Source: CAMAVH01 sp964628235
Lineage (GTDB): Bacteria > Pseudomonadota > Alphaproteobacteria > SMXQ01
Assembly: GCA_964628235.1 (NCBI GenBank)
Contig: CAZVLU010000034.1
Location: 1-39,377, forward strand
Direction of reading: 5' to 3'
DNA: 39,377 bases
Shown: positions 30,498 through 38,987 of the stretch, one piece after another
How positions within the stretch are numbered: position 1 is the first letter of the stretch
Layout of the letters: every line of letters starts with the position of its first letter
Translations under genes and position numbers: made by a program
The notes under the pieces: model-generated
What the model saw: the letters and a program-made list of their open reading frames with translations, nothing else
What the model was told of the DNA's origin: nothing
Databases searched by the model: none

Positions 30498-30908
30498 ATG
30501 GATTTTAATAAAATTCCGCTCTTTGCGGCCATGAACCGGCGCATGACTTGGCTCGGCCAGCGCCAGGAATTGCTCGCGCAGAACATCGCCAACGCCGACA
30601 CGCCGGGCTACACGGCGCAAGACTTCAAGCCGCAGAACTTCAGCGACGTGCTCAAGAGCAAGGGCTTCGGCGCGCCGTTGCAGATGCGCGCGACCGGCGC
30701 CGGCCATCTCGGCGGCGTCACGGCCGACGGCAAGCCGCGTTCGGAAAAGACGCCCGGCCCGGAAAAGCTGCTGTCGGGCAACGCGGTGACGCTCGAAGAA
30801 GAGATGATGAAGACGGCGCAGACCGCCATGGACTTCCAGCTCACGACCAATCTCTACAAGAAGCATATCTCGATGATCAAAACCGCGCTCGGGCGCGGCG
30901 GCGTGTAA
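30498..30908 (+). CDS. flgB: Flagellar proximal rod protein FlgB
   Basis: 136 residues. MDFNKIPLFAAMNRRMTWLGQRQELLAQNIANADTPGYTAQDFKPQNF is the FlgB rod signature with the NIANADTPGY motif. The C-terminus (GNAVTLEEEMMKTAQTAMDFQLTTNLYKKHISMIKTALGRG) has the usual V.LE.E..K...T..DYQ…YKK..S.I..AL pattern. First gene of flgB-flgC-fliE-fliQ-fliR-flhB-cckA. Confidence 0.97.
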   Translation: MDFNKIPLFAAMNRRMTWLGQRQELLAQNIANADTPGYTAQDFKPQNFSDVLKSKGFGAPLQMRATGAGHLGGVTADGKPRSEKTPGPEKLLSGNAVTLEEEMMKTAQTAMDFQLTTNLYKKHISMIKTALGRGGV

Positions 30909-30920
30909 AGGACGGCCCGC

Positions 30921-31331
30921 ATGGATCTCGTCAAAGCTCTCAAAATCTCCGCCTCGGGTCTGCGCGCCCAGACGATGCGCATGCGCGTGTCGGCGGAGAA
31001 CATGGCCAACGCCGACAGCATGGGCGCCGGCGCCGGCGCCGATCCCTATCGCCGCAAGACGATCAGCTTCAAGAACGTGCTCGACAAGACGATCGACGCC
31101 AAGACCGTCGCCGTCAGCCAGGTCGGCGTCGACAAGACCGACTTCGAGCAGCGCTACGACCCGGGCCATCCGGCGGCCGACGCCACCGGCTACGTCAAGT
31201 TGCCCAACGTGAAATCCATGGTCGAGATGATGGACATCCGCGAGGCGCAGCGCTCCTACGAAGCCAACCTCGGCGCCATCGAGGCGGCCAAGAACATGCT
31301 GTCGCGCGCCATCGATCTGCTGCGCGGCTAA
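30921..31331 (+). CDS. flgC: Flagellar proximal rod protein FlgC
   Basis: 136 residues. MDLVKALKISASGLRAQTMRMRVSAENMANADSMG is the FlgC N-terminus, followed by PYRRKTISFKN, an aspartate-rich middle, YDPGHPAADATGYVKLPNVKSMVEMMDIREAQRSYEANLGAIEAAKNMLSRAIDLLRG. It starts 12 bases after flgB. Normal length. Confidence 0.97.
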   Translation: MDLVKALKISASGLRAQTMRMRVSAENMANADSMGAGAGADPYRRKTISFKNVLDKTIDAKTVAVSQVGVDKTDFEQRYDPGHPAADATGYVKLPNVKSMVEMMDIREAQRSYEANLGAIEAAKNMLSRAIDLLRG

Positions 31332-31354
31332 CCGAAACAGGATTGGAAGAGATC

Positions 31355-31660
31355 ATGGTCGCCATCAATAGCGCGCTGAACGCCTACAAGAGCGCCGCCG
31401 GCGCCGCGATGAAACCCGGCATGGAGCCGCGCGCCGAGGGCGGCAAAAGCTTCGCCGATCTGATCGGCGAGGTCGCCCAGCAGGCCAAGGCCTCCGGCGT
31501 CGCAGCGGAAAAAATGTCGATCGCCGGCGTCGCCGGCAAGGCCGACGTCAACCAGGTGGTCACCGCCGTGACCAACGCCGAAGTCACCTTGCAGACCGTC
31601 GTCGCCATCCGCGACAAGGTGATCTCGGCCTATCAAGACATCCTGCGGATGCCGGTCTAA
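31355..31660 (+). CDS. fliE: Flagellar hook-basal body protein FliE
   Basis: 101 residues from the ATG at 31355 (GGAAGAG upstream). KSFADLIGEVAQQAKASGVAAEKMSIAGVAGKADVNQVVTAVTNAEVTLQTVVAIRDKVISAYQDILRMPV is the FliE pattern: F.dlL..al…A…..a..g..dl..Vv.Av..Ae..lq..v.vRdKvv.AYqei.rM.v. It links the MS-ring to the rod and is the first rod-class export substrate. Confidence 0.96.
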   Translation: MVAINSALNAYKSAAGAAMKPGMEPRAEGGKSFADLIGEVAQQAKASGVAAEKMSIAGVAGKADVNQVVTAVTNAEVTLQTVVAIRDKVISAYQDILRMPV

Positions 31661-31675
31661 GGCCGGCGCAGATCC

Positions 31676-31942
31676 ATGGACGCCGTTCAAGCCCTCGACG
31701 TCTCGCGCGAGGCGGTTCTCGTCACGCTCATCATCGGCGCGCCCGTCATGATCATCGCGCTGGTGGTCGGCCTCGCCGTGTCGCTGTTTCAGGCGTTGAC
31801 GCAAATCCAGGAAATGACCCTGTCGTTCATCCCCAAGATGATCGCCATCTTCCTGTCGCTGCTGGTGCTGATGCCGTTCATGCTGGCGACGCTCACCACT
31901 TTCACCAACGACATCGCCCAGCGCATCGTCCAAGGCAGCTAG
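31676..31942 (+). CDS. fliQ: Flagellar export gate protein FliQ
   Basis: 88 residues, two transmembrane helices (AVLVTLIIGAPVMIIALVVGLAVSLFQALTQIQEMTLSFIPKM and IAIFLSLLVLMPFMLATLTTFTNDI), with the family QALTQIQEMTLSFIPK motif. Fifteen bases after fliE. Confidence 0.96.
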   Translation: MDAVQALDVSREAVLVTLIIGAPVMIIALVVGLAVSLFQALTQIQEMTLSFIPKMIAIFLSLLVLMPFMLATLTTFTNDIAQRIVQGS

Positions 31943-31953
31943 GGAAACGCCGG

Positions 31954-32721
31954 GTGCTCGCGCAGCTTCTCTCGCAAGACCTGTTCGGCCTGCTGCTCGT
32001 TTTCACGCGCGTCGGCGCGGCGATGATGGTCATGCCGACGGTCGGCGAGACGGCGGTGCCGTCGCGCTGGCGTCTCATCTTCGCCGGCGCGCTGACCATC
32101 TTGGTCATGCCGGCGCTGAACGGTCAATTGCCCGGCCTGCCCGATTCGCCCTTCGGCCTGCTCATCCTGCTCGGCATCGAGATCGTCATCGGCCTGTTCA
32201 TGGGCGGCATCGGCCGCATCCTGCTCGGCGCGCTCTACACCGCCGGCACGATCATTTCCTATCAAGCCTCGCTGTCCAACGCCTTCGTCATGGACACGAC
32301 GGCGTTGCAGCAGGGCACGCTGCCCGGCCTGTTTCTCGGCACGCTCGGCGTGCTTCTGCTGATGCTGACCGACCTCCACCATATGATGATCCGCGCCATC
32401 TTCGACAGCTACGGCCTGTTCCCGCCGGGCCGCATGCCGCCGATCGAGGATCTGACCGAAGTGGTGACGCGGCTGGTCGCGCAAAGCTTCCTGATCGGCG
32501 TGCAATTGTCCGCGCCGCTTATCGCCATCGGCCTCGTGATGTATCTCGGCGTCGGCTTGCTCGCCCGCCTGATGCCGCAGATGCAGGTGTTCTTCATCAT
32601 CCAGCCGGCCCAGATCGCCATCGGCCTGATCATCATCGCCATCACGCTGCCGGCGGTGATGCTGTGGTTCCTCGAGGACTTCCAAGACAGCTTCGCCCGC
32701 GCCTTCGGGCCGGGCTGGTAA
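31954..32721 (+). CDS. fliR: Flagellar export gate protein FliR
   Basis: 255 residues, GTG start at 31954, eleven bases after fliQ, with AGGGAAA in the gap. Six or so hydrophobic segments; motifs FTRVGAAMMVMPTVGETAVPSRWRLIFAGALTILVMP, ELVIGLFMGGIGRILLGALYTAG-like region (IVIGLFMGGIGRILL), and NLGVGLLARLMPQMQVFFI-type segment (MYLGVGLLARLMPQMQVFFIIQPAQIAIGL). Works with FliP and FliQ in the export gate. Confidence 0.95.
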   Translation: MLAQLLSQDLFGLLLVFTRVGAAMMVMPTVGETAVPSRWRLIFAGALTILVMPALNGQLPGLPDSPFGLLILLGIEIVIGLFMGGIGRILLGALYTAGTIISYQASLSNAFVMDTTALQQGTLPGLFLGTLGVLLLMLTDLHHMMIRAIFDSYGLFPPGRMPPIEDLTEVVTRLVAQSFLIGVQLSAPLIAIGLVMYLGVGLLARLMPQMQVFFIIQPAQIAIGLIIIAITLPAVMLWFLEDFQDSFARAFGPGW

Positions 32722-32730
32722 GGAGCGGTC

Positions 32731-33804
32731 ATGTCGGAAGATACGGACGACTCGCAAAAAACCGAAGAACCGTCGCAAAAGAAGCTCGACGACGCGCGCA
32801 AGAAAGGCCAAGTCGCCGTCTCGCGCGAATTGAACCATTGGTTCATGATTCTCGGCGGCACGCTGTTCATCGGCATGTTGGCGCCGGGCGCGCTCACCGG
32901 CATCTACAAGGCGTCGCTGCGCTACATCCAAGAGCCGCAGGACATCGTCACCGAGGGCGGCGGCCTCACCAGCTTGTTCGCCTCGCTTTATATGCAGGTC
33001 GGCTTGGCGCTGTTCGCGCCGCTCGGCCTGCTGCTCGTCTTGGCGCTCGCCTCCGGATTCGCGCAGAACGGCATGCTGTTCTCCGCCGAAAGCATCATGC
33101 CGAAGCTGGAGAAAATCTCGCCGATGGCCGGATTCAAGCGCATGTTCGGCATGAAGTCGTTCGTCGAATTCGGCAAGGGCATCGTCAAGATCGTCATCGT
33201 CGGCGCCGTCGGCATGATGGTGGCATGGCCCGAGTTCACGCTCGTCGACCAGTTGCCGAGCTATTCGATGCCCGACCTGTTGCAGTTCACCGGCCGGGTA
33301 TCGACCAAGCTGATGATCGCCATGCTGTCGATCGTGACGCTCATCGCCGCCGCCGACGTCTTCTACCAGCGCTTCTCGCACATGAAGTCGATGCGCATGT
33401 CGAAGCAGGAAGTGCGCGACGAGCATAAGCAGAGCGACGGCGACCCGATGATCAAGGGCCGCCTGCGCCAATTGCGTATGGAGCGGGCGCGCAAGCGCAT
33501 GATGGCGGCGGTGCCCAAGGCCACCGTGATCGTCACCAACCCGACGCACTATTCCATCGCCTTGAAATACGAACATGGCTCGATGGAAGCGCCGATCCTG
33601 GTCGCCAAGGGCGTCGACGCTGTCGCCTTCCGCATCCGCGAGCTGGCCAAGCTGCATGACATCCCCATCGTGGAGAACCCGCCGCTCGCCCGCGCGCTAT
33701 TCGCCGCCGTCGAGATCGACCGGCCGATCCCGGCCGAACATTACAAAGCGGTGGCCGAAATCATCGGCTACGTGATGAAGCTCAAGCGCCGTTTCGCCAA
33801 ATGA
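32731..33804 (+). CDS. flhB: Flagellar export switch protein FlhB
   Basis: 357 residues. N-terminal SEDTDDSQKTEEPSQKKLDDARKKGQVAVSRELNHW, four transmembrane segments, GFKRMFGMKSFVEFGKGIVKI, then the linker QEVRDEHKQSDGDPMIKGRLRQLRMERARKRMMAAVPKATVIVTNPTHYSIAL with the self-cleavage NPTH motif, and the cytoplasmic C-domain to VMKLKRRFAK. It switches export from rod/hook to filament substrates. A second copy of its C-domain is encoded as flhX at 29594-29965. Stop is followed 84 bases later by cckA. Confidence 0.97.
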   Translation: MSEDTDDSQKTEEPSQKKLDDARKKGQVAVSRELNHWFMILGGTLFIGMLAPGALTGIYKASLRYIQEPQDIVTEGGGLTSLFASLYMQVGLALFAPLGLLLVLALASGFAQNGMLFSAESIMPKLEKISPMAGFKRMFGMKSFVEFGKGIVKIVIVGAVGMMVAWPEFTLVDQLPSYSMPDLLQFTGRVSTKLMIAMLSIVTLIAAADVFYQRFSHMKSMRMSKQEVRDEHKQSDGDPMIKGRLRQLRMERARKRMMAAVPKATVIVTNPTHYSIALKYEHGSMEAPILVAKGVDAVAFRIRELAKLHDIPIVENPPLARALFAAVEIDRPIPAEHYKAVAEIIGYVMKLKRRFAK

Positions 33805-33888
33805 GCGCCCCGTTTCGGCCCTCCGTTTGGCGTGATAAGGTCGCCCTGTTAACCATGATGTCCCCGTCGCGCGGCCCATAGCCAGCCA

Positions 33889-36549
33889 ATGAACCGCCCA
33901 ATCGATCCCCACGCCGCGCCCGACGCGGTCTCGACACCGGCCCCGCCAGTCTCGTCGGCGGCGCTTTCGTCGTCGGCGGCCGGCCAGCCCTTGCCGTCGG
34001 CGCGCGCGCGGCCCTGGCAGCGCCCGGCGCTGTGGGGCGGCTTGGCGCTGCTGTTTCTGGTGCTGGCCGGGCTGATGTACAGCGCCGGCCAGTTGCGCGC
34101 CGCCCAGGACGATCCGGGGCCGCTTGCCGAGTTCATGCTGTCGCTCGCCATCGGCCTGGCGGTTTGCGCCATCCCGGCGATCCTGGCCTATACCTATTTC
34201 GTCCGTCAGCGTCATTCGCTGGTGGCGCAGAACAAGCTGCTGGTCGGCACGCTCGACGCCGATCCGCATGGCCGCGCCATCACCGCGCCCAACGGCCGCG
34301 TCGTCTACGGCAACCCGGCCTTCACCCATATGTTCGCCGGCGCCGGCCTCGCCGCCACGAGCGCCTTCGAGCAGAAATTGACCGGCGGCGGCGAGATCGG
34401 CCGCCAAATGTCGCTGCTGCGCGGCATCGCCGCGTCGGGCGGCGTCGGCCATGCCGAACTGCGCATGGGCAGTTCGCCCTCCGTGATACCGGGCGGCCCC
34501 GCCGAGCCCGAATGGCGCAGCGTCTCGGCCTATCCGGTGAAGGACCACGAAGGCTATGTGCTGTGGCGCATCGAGGACATCACCTCGCGCCGCCAGATGG
34601 AGCAGGTGCTGCGCGAGGAGCGCGAGAAGCTCGTCGACTTCTTGGAGAACGCCTCGGCCGGCTTCTATTCGGTCGATGAGGATGGCCGCTTCCTCTACGT
34701 CAACCAGACGCTGGCCGGCTGGCTCGGCATGGCGCCCGACGAGATTCTCAAGGGCGACCATCGCTTGCATGATTTCATTGCCGGCGTGCGCGCCAAGGGC
34801 GCGCCGCCCTACGATCCGTTCGGCGGCCCGACCGCCGGGGTGAGCGGCGAAGTGAGCTTCCGCGCCCAGGGCGGCCGGCTGTTCCAGGCCGCCGTCAGCC
34901 AGACCATCAAGGAGGACCGCGAGAGCGGCCAGCTCCGCACCCGCGCCATCGTCCGCGACATGACCGCCGAGCGCGAGCTCGAGCAGGTGCTGCGCGTCTC
35001 CGAGCAGCGCTTCCATCGCCTGTTCGAGGACGCGCCGATCGGCATCGCGATTCTCGACCTGCAAGGCCGCGTCACCGACAGCAACCGCATGTTCCGCGAC
35101 ATGGTCGGGCGCATGCCGAACCACCCGCAACAAGCCGGGCGCGGCATCGCCGGCCTGGCGCTCTCGGAATATGTCGCGGCCGACGACCGCCAGACGCTCG
35201 CCGCGCGCCTCGCCGAGGTCGCCAGCGGCGGCGCCGCGTCGGCAGCGCCGTTCGACGTCCGCTTGCCCTTCGCCGCCGACCGCTTGCGCGTGGCGACCTT
35301 GTACGTCTCCCGCCTGGAGGATGCCGCCGGGCGTCTGTCCGGCCTCATGCTGCACTTCATCGACGCCACGCAGCAGCGCCAGTTGGAAGTGCAGTTCGCC
35401 CAGTCGCAGAAGATGCAGGCCGTCGGCCAGCTCGCCGGCGGCGTCGCGCACGACTTCAACAATCTGCTGACCGTGATGATCGGCTTTTGCGATCTCTTGC
35501 TGCTGCGCCACCGGCCCGGCGAGCAGACCTTCGCCGACATCATGCAGATCAAGCAGAACGCCAACCGCGCGGCGAATTTGGTGCGCCAGCTGCTCGCTTT
35601 CTCGCGCCAGCAGACCTTGCAGCCCAAGATTCTCGACATCACCGACATCCTCGCCGAGCTGTCGAACCTGCTGCGCCGCCTGATCGGCGTGAACATCCAG
35701 TTGAAGGTCGTGCATGGACGCGATCTCGGCTTGGTCAAGGTCGACCAAGGCCAGTTCGAGCAGGTCATCATCAACCTGGTGGTGAACGCGCGCGACGCCA
35801 TGGCCGGGGGCGGCACGCTGACCATCCGCACCGCCAACGTCATGCTCGACCGCGAGATTCAGCGCGGCGTGGAGATCATGCCGGCCGGCGACTATGTCCA
35901 GGTCGAGGTCATCGACACCGGCACCGGCATTCCGGCCGAGAATCTGGAGCGCATCTTCGAGCCGTTCTTCTCGACCAAGGAAGTCGGCTCGGGCACCGGC
36001 CTCGGCCTCTCCACCGTTTACGGCATCGTCAAGCAGACCGGCGGCTTCGTCATGGTCGACAGCCGCATGGGCGAGGGCTCGACCTTCAGCATCTATCTGC
36101 CGCGCCACCATGCCGTCGCCGCCGAGCGCGTCGTCAGCCATGACGACGAGGCCAACGCGGGCGCGGCGCGCGATCTCACCGGCGTCGGCACCGTGCTGCT
36201 GGTCGAGGACGAAGACGCCGTGCGCCTGTTCGGCGCGCGCGCCTTGCGCAACAAGGGCTACAAGGTGCTCGAAGCGAAGAACGGCGAGCACGCGCTCGAG
36301 GTCATCGCCGCCGCCGCCGATCCGGTCGATCTCGTCATCACCGACGTCGTCATGCCGGTGCTCGACGGCCCGGAACTGGTGCGCCGCGTGCGCGACGCCA
36401 ACCCGAGCATGAAAGTGATCTTCATCTCGGGCTACGCCGAGGACAATCTGCGCGAGAAGCTGGCCGAGAGCGCCAACGTGCATTTCCTGCCCAAGCCCTT
36501 CAGCCTGCAGCAGTTGGCCGGCAAGGTGAAGGAAGTGCTGGCGGGCTAG
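33889..36549 (+). CDS. cckA: CckA-type hybrid sensor histidine kinase
   Basis: 886 residues. Two transmembrane helices (~45-66 and ~82-105), then PAS-like domains (~125-240, ~250-355, ~370-500), a HisKA domain with the phospho-His in GQLAGGVAHDFNNLLTVMIG (His521), a HATPase domain (NLVVNARDAMAGGGTLTIRT, DTGTGIP, FEPFFSTKEVGSGTGLGLSTVYGIVKQ) and a C-terminal receiver (VLLVEDEDAVRLFGARAL; phospho-Asp819 in DLVITDVVMPVLDGPELV; Lys in FLPKPFSLQQL). This order and the HDFNNLL box define CckA, which phosphorylates CtrA through ChpT. Location after flhB is common in alphaproteobacteria. A half CtrA site (TTAACC) lies at 33849-33854. Confidence 0.92.
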   Translation: MNRPIDPHAAPDAVSTPAPPVSSAALSSSAAGQPLPSARARPWQRPALWGGLALLFLVLAGLMYSAGQLRAAQDDPGPLAEFMLSLAIGLAVCAIPAILAYTYFVRQRHSLVAQNKLLVGTLDADPHGRAITAPNGRVVYGNPAFTHMFAGAGLAATSAFEQKLTGGGEIGRQMSLLRGIAASGGVGHAELRMGSSPSVIPGGPAEPEWRSVSAYPVKDHEGYVLWRIEDITSRRQMEQVLREEREKLVDFLENASAGFYSVDEDGRFLYVNQTLAGWLGMAPDEILKGDHRLHDFIAGVRAKGAPPYDPFGGPTAGVSGEVSFRAQGGRLFQAAVSQTIKEDRESGQLRTRAIVRDMTAERELEQVLRVSEQRFHRLFEDAPIGIAILDLQGRVTDSNRMFRDMVGRMPNHPQQAGRGIAGLALSEYVAADDRQTLAARLAEVASGGAASAAPFDVRLPFAADRLRVATLYVSRLEDAAGRLSGLMLHFIDATQQRQLEVQFAQSQKMQAVGQLAGGVAHDFNNLLTVMIGFCDLLLLRHRPGEQTFADIMQIKQNANRAANLVRQLLAFSRQQTLQPKILDITDILAELSNLLRRLIGVNIQLKVVHGRDLGLVKVDQGQFEQVIINLVVNARDAMAGGGTLTIRTANVMLDREIQRGVEIMPAGDYVQVEVIDTGTGIPAENLERIFEPFFSTKEVGSGTGLGLSTVYGIVKQTGGFVMVDSRMGEGSTFSIYLPRHHAVAAERVVSHDDEANAGAARDLTGVGTVLLVEDEDAVRLFGARALRNKGYKVLEAKNGEHALEVIAAAADPVDLVITDVVMPVLDGPELVRRVRDANPSMKVIFISGYAEDNLREKLAESANVHFLPKPFSLQQLAGKVKEVLAG

Positions 36550-36579
36550 CTCGCCGCCCCTCGAAGCGCGTCCGCCCGA

Positions 36580-37347
36580 TCAATCGACGATGTGATAGCC
36601 CGCGTCGATAAATTCGATGTTGCCGGTGAGGCTGGCGGCGGCATCGCTGACATAGAACGCGGCGACGGCCCCGATGTCCGCGATGCTGACGAGTTGGTGC
36701 GACGGCGCGCGGGAGCGGGCGCGTTCGAGCAATTCGTCGAAACGGTCGAGGCCGGAGGCCGCGCGGGTCCGCAAGGGGCCGGGCGACAGGGCGTTGACCC
36801 GAATGCGCTTGGCGCCGAGCTCGACAGCCATTGCGCGGACCGACGATTGCAGCGCGGCCTTGACCGGGCCCATCATGTTGTAGCCGGCGACCACCTTTTC
36901 GGCACCGTAGAACGTCACCGTCAGAAGGCATCCCCCGTCCGTCATCAACGGCTCCGCCAAGCGGGCCATGCGGATGAAGGAATGGCAGGAGACGTCCATC
37001 GCCATGGCGAATCCCGTCTGCGAGCAGTCGACCACGCGCGCGTGCAAATCTTCCTTGGGCGCGTAGGCGATCGAGTGCAGGACGAAATCGAGCCGTCCCC
37101 ACTCGTCGGCGATGCGGGCGAAGACGCTTTCCAGTTGGCCGTCTATGCGCACGTCGCACGGCAGGATCAGCTTCGCGTCGAGCGCTTCAGCGAGCGGTCG
37201 GGTGTAGGGTTCCGCCTTCGCGTTCACATATGTGACGGCGAGTTCGGCGCCGGCGTCGCGAAACGCCGCAGCGCAGCCATAGGCGATGCTGGCGTCGTTG
37301 GCGATGCCGACGACCAAGCCGCGTTTGCCTTTGAGGTTCGTTGTCAT
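36580..37347 (-). CDS. fabI: Enoyl-[acyl-carrier-protein] reductase (NADH), FabI family
   Basis: 255 residues. FabI marks: KGKRGLVVGIANDASIAYGCA (the modified glycine motif), LHSIAYAPKEDL, TVTFYGAEKVVAGYNMMGPVKAAL with the catalytic Tyr and Lys of the Y-x6-K type, RVNALSPGPLRTRAASGL. It reduces the enoyl-ACP in fatty-acid elongation. Convergent with cckA (30 bases between stops) and divergent from the cyclophilin gene. It may be a second FabI copy, as many alphaproteobacteria have two; the window cannot show this. Confidence 0.92.
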   Translation of the reverse strand: MTTNLKGKRGLVVGIANDASIAYGCAAAFRDAGAELAVTYVNAKAEPYTRPLAEALDAKLILPCDVRIDGQLESVFARIADEWGRLDFVLHSIAYAPKEDLHARVVDCSQTGFAMAMDVSCHSFIRMARLAEPLMTDGGCLLTVTFYGAEKVVAGYNMMGPVKAALQSSVRAMAVELGAKRIRVNALSPGPLRTRAASGLDRFDELLERARSRAPSHQLVSIADIGAVAAFYVSDAAASLTGNIEFIDAGYHIVD

Positions 37348-37484
37348 GATCGGTCTCCGGAGGCGATTTTACGGCTGCGAGACTTCTACACGCGCGATTG
37401 TGACCGTTCTTCGATGGGTATCATTGACATTGCGGCGCGCTGCCGCTTTGCTAGCCGTTCTCGCCCCCGATTCGGAGAACCATC

Positions 37485-38033
37485 GTGTCATTCGCCAGCG
37501 CATCCGTCATCCGCCGTTCGTTTTTCGCCGTCATGGCGCTGGGCTTGATCGCCGCCGCGCCCGCCTTGGCGCAAGCCCCCGCGCCGGCGCGCGAAAAGCT
37601 GATGATGGAGACCAGCAAGGGCCCGGTCGTCATCGAGCTGCGCGCCGATCTCGCGCCCAAGCATGTCGCGCGTATCAAGGAGTTGACGAGCAAGGGTTTC
37701 TATGACGGCTTGAAGTTCCACCGCGTCATCGAAGGCTTTATGGCCCAGACCGGCGATCCGCGCGGCAACGGCACCGGCGGCTCGGGCGTCAAGCTGCCCG
37801 CCGAAATCTCCAACGCGCGCTTCGTGCGCGGCACGGTCGGCATGGCGCGCGCCGCGTCTTTCGACTCGGCCGACAGCCAGTTCTTCATCTGCTTCAAGGA
37901 TTGCAGCTTCCTCAATGGCCAATACACCATCTGGGGCCAGGTCGTGCAGGGCATGGAGAACGTCGACAAACTGACCCGCGGCGAACCGCCGCGCACCCCC
38001 GACACCATCGTGAAGATGACGGTGGGGAAGTAA
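37485..38033 (+). CDS. Periplasmic peptidyl-prolyl cis-trans isomerase (cyclophilin)
   Basis: 182 residues with a Sec signal peptide (SVIRRSFFAVMALGLIAAAPALAQA). The cyclophilin domain is compact, of bacterial PpiA/PpiB type: METSKGPVVIELRADLAPKHVARIKELTSKGFYDGLKFHRVIEGFMAQTGDPRGNGTGGSG (active-site FHR…Q), VGMARAASFDSADSQFFICFKDCSFLNGQYTIWGQVVQGMENVD. It speeds proline isomerisation of exported proteins. Its last codons and stop are imperfectly repeated 29 bases downstream. Confidence 0.93.
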   Translation: MSFASASVIRRSFFAVMALGLIAAAPALAQAPAPAREKLMMETSKGPVVIELRADLAPKHVARIKELTSKGFYDGLKFHRVIEGFMAQTGDPRGNGTGGSGVKLPAEISNARFVRGTVGMARAASFDSADSQFFICFKDCSFLNGQYTIWGQVVQGMENVDKLTRGEPPRTPDTIVKMTVGK

Positions 38034-38064
38034 TTTTCGTTAAAATCACGGTGCAGAAGTAATT
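38013..38064 (+). repeat. Imperfect duplication of the cyclophilin gene 3' end
   Basis: 38013-38035 (codons K M T V G K, stop) and 38042-38064 (K I T V Q K, stop) agree at 19 of 23 bases by my count, 29 bp apart. The second copy ends exactly where the foreign-looking HNH-type ORF begins, so the duplication may mark the border of an acquired segment. Confidence 0.65.
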
Positions 38065-38869
38065 GCCGGCTCCATACCAGGCAATTAATCAGTGCATCTA
38101 TTGTGGTGCAGCACCTGATCCTTCTGATTTAGGAGACGAACACATAATCCCTCTCAGTTTCGGTGGAAACTTAGTGCTACCGAAGGCGAGTTGTCATGAT
38201 TGTGAGAAAATAACTAGTGGCTTCGAGGATCATTGCGTAAAGGGCATGATTGATACTGCTCGTTATCACTTGGGGCTGAAGGGCAGACGTGCAAAAACAC
38301 CACGCACTAAAGCCATCGCTTATATTGATCATGGCGATGGGAAGATTGAGGGCCGAAAGGTTGCTCTTGATGAGCATCCATCGGCCCTTCTTTCCTTAGC
38401 GCTGAATTATCCCGGAGTTTTAGTAGGTAGCGTCAAACCTGCCGTCGAAGATATTCCGGTTGGACGTGTCGTAATGCGCTCCGTGACTGAAGACCTAGCA
38501 GGAAGGTCTAAGCGCCTAGGAGGCAAACACATCAATCTCACAAGAGGCTTTGCCAGTTTCCCTTTTTATCGAATGTTGGGGAAAATCGCTCACGCGTATG
38601 CGGCGGCAGAGTTAGGCGTGAATGGTTTTGAATCAACCGTGCGTAATCTCATTCTTGAACGAGCCCCAATGTGGGCGACGCATTATGTTGGCAGCACACC
38701 CCTCATTGAAGAGGACGCTCAGGAAATGCACGAAATAGGCTTTGAAGAACGAGAGCCCTACATTCCCAAAGGATGGCGAGGGAAAGTTGTTAGGGTTCGT
38801 CTTTTTGCTAAATACGGTATGCCAACCCATTTAATTGCAGTTGACGACGGAAACATTCCGAGAACGTAG
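38063..38869 (+). CDS. HNH-endonuclease-like protein, probably horizontally acquired
   Basis: 268 residues. The only early start is TTG at 38063, directly after an in-frame stop; Shine-Dalgarno support is poor. Residues ~11-55 form an HNH-type zinc/nuclease module: CIYCGAAPDPSDLGDEHIIPLSFGGNLVLPKASCHDCEKITSGFED, with CxxC pairs and the E-H-I-I-P core. The remaining ~210 residues are not recognised. The gene has clearly lower GC than its neighbours (about 47% in the line 38221-38280 that I counted) and AT-ending codons such as TTA, AGA and ATA. It separates the cyclophilin gene from recA. Such HNH proteins with large unknown C-termini occur in defence and mobile regions; a nuclease role here is inferred from the motif only. 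Confidence 0.72.
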   Translation: MPAPYQAINQCIYCGAAPDPSDLGDEHIIPLSFGGNLVLPKASCHDCEKITSGFEDHCVKGMIDTARYHLGLKGRRAKTPRTKAIAYIDHGDGKIEGRKVALDEHPSALLSLALNYPGVLVGSVKPAVEDIPVGRVVMRSVTEDLAGRSKRLGGKHINLTRGFASFPFYRMLGKIAHAYAAAELGVNGFESTVRNLILERAPMWATHYVGSTPLIEEDAQEMHEIGFEEREPYIPKGWRGKVVRVRLFAKYGMPTHLIAVDDGNIPRT

Positions 38870-38896
38870 GCTGAATTATCTTTATAATTCAGCCTA
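38867..38896. terminator. Perfect 13-bp palindrome overlapping the HNH gene stop
   Basis: TAGGCTGAATTAT (38867-38879), loop CTTT, ATAATTCAGCCTA (38884-38896). The first three bases are the stop codon of the HNH-like gene. No T-run follows, but the stem is long and perfect; it may act as terminator or transcript-stabilising hairpin, or mark the end of an acquired segment. Confidence 0.6.
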
Positions 38897-38908
38897 TTAA
38901 CGACCCCC

Positions 38909-38938
38909 TTGCAAAAGAGAACAAACCATGAATATCTG
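38909..38938 (+). promoter_or_regulatory. Candidate recA promoter with LexA (SOS) box
   Basis: GAAC-AAACCAT-GAAT (38919-38933) is one base from the alphaproteobacterial SOS box GAAC-N7-GAAC. It overlaps a possible promoter: TTGCAA at 38909-38914 and a weak -10 near 38932-38938. It lies about 55 bases before the recA ATG, as expected for a LexA-controlled recA. Confidence 0.4.
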
Positions 38939-38987
38939 ACTGCATTGCGCCGGTCGGAGCAAACATGGAATAAGGAGGGCCAAGCCT

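Noticed and set aside
31939..33657. 572-codon minus-strand open frame opposite fliR and flhB
   Set aside because: Composition is Arg/Gln/His/Asp-rich repetitive sequence typical of antisense frames; fliR and flhB are unmistakable on the plus strand.
33697..36483. 928-codon open frame on the minus strand opposite cckA
   Set aside because: A shadow of GC-rich codon bias. Its translation is low-complexity His/Ala/Gly/Arg sequence with no domain, while the plus strand encodes a complete hybrid kinase.
38063..38869. HNH-like ORF considered as a homing endonuclease inside an intron or intein
   Set aside because: It lies between intact genes and interrupts neither; there are no intein or intron features.
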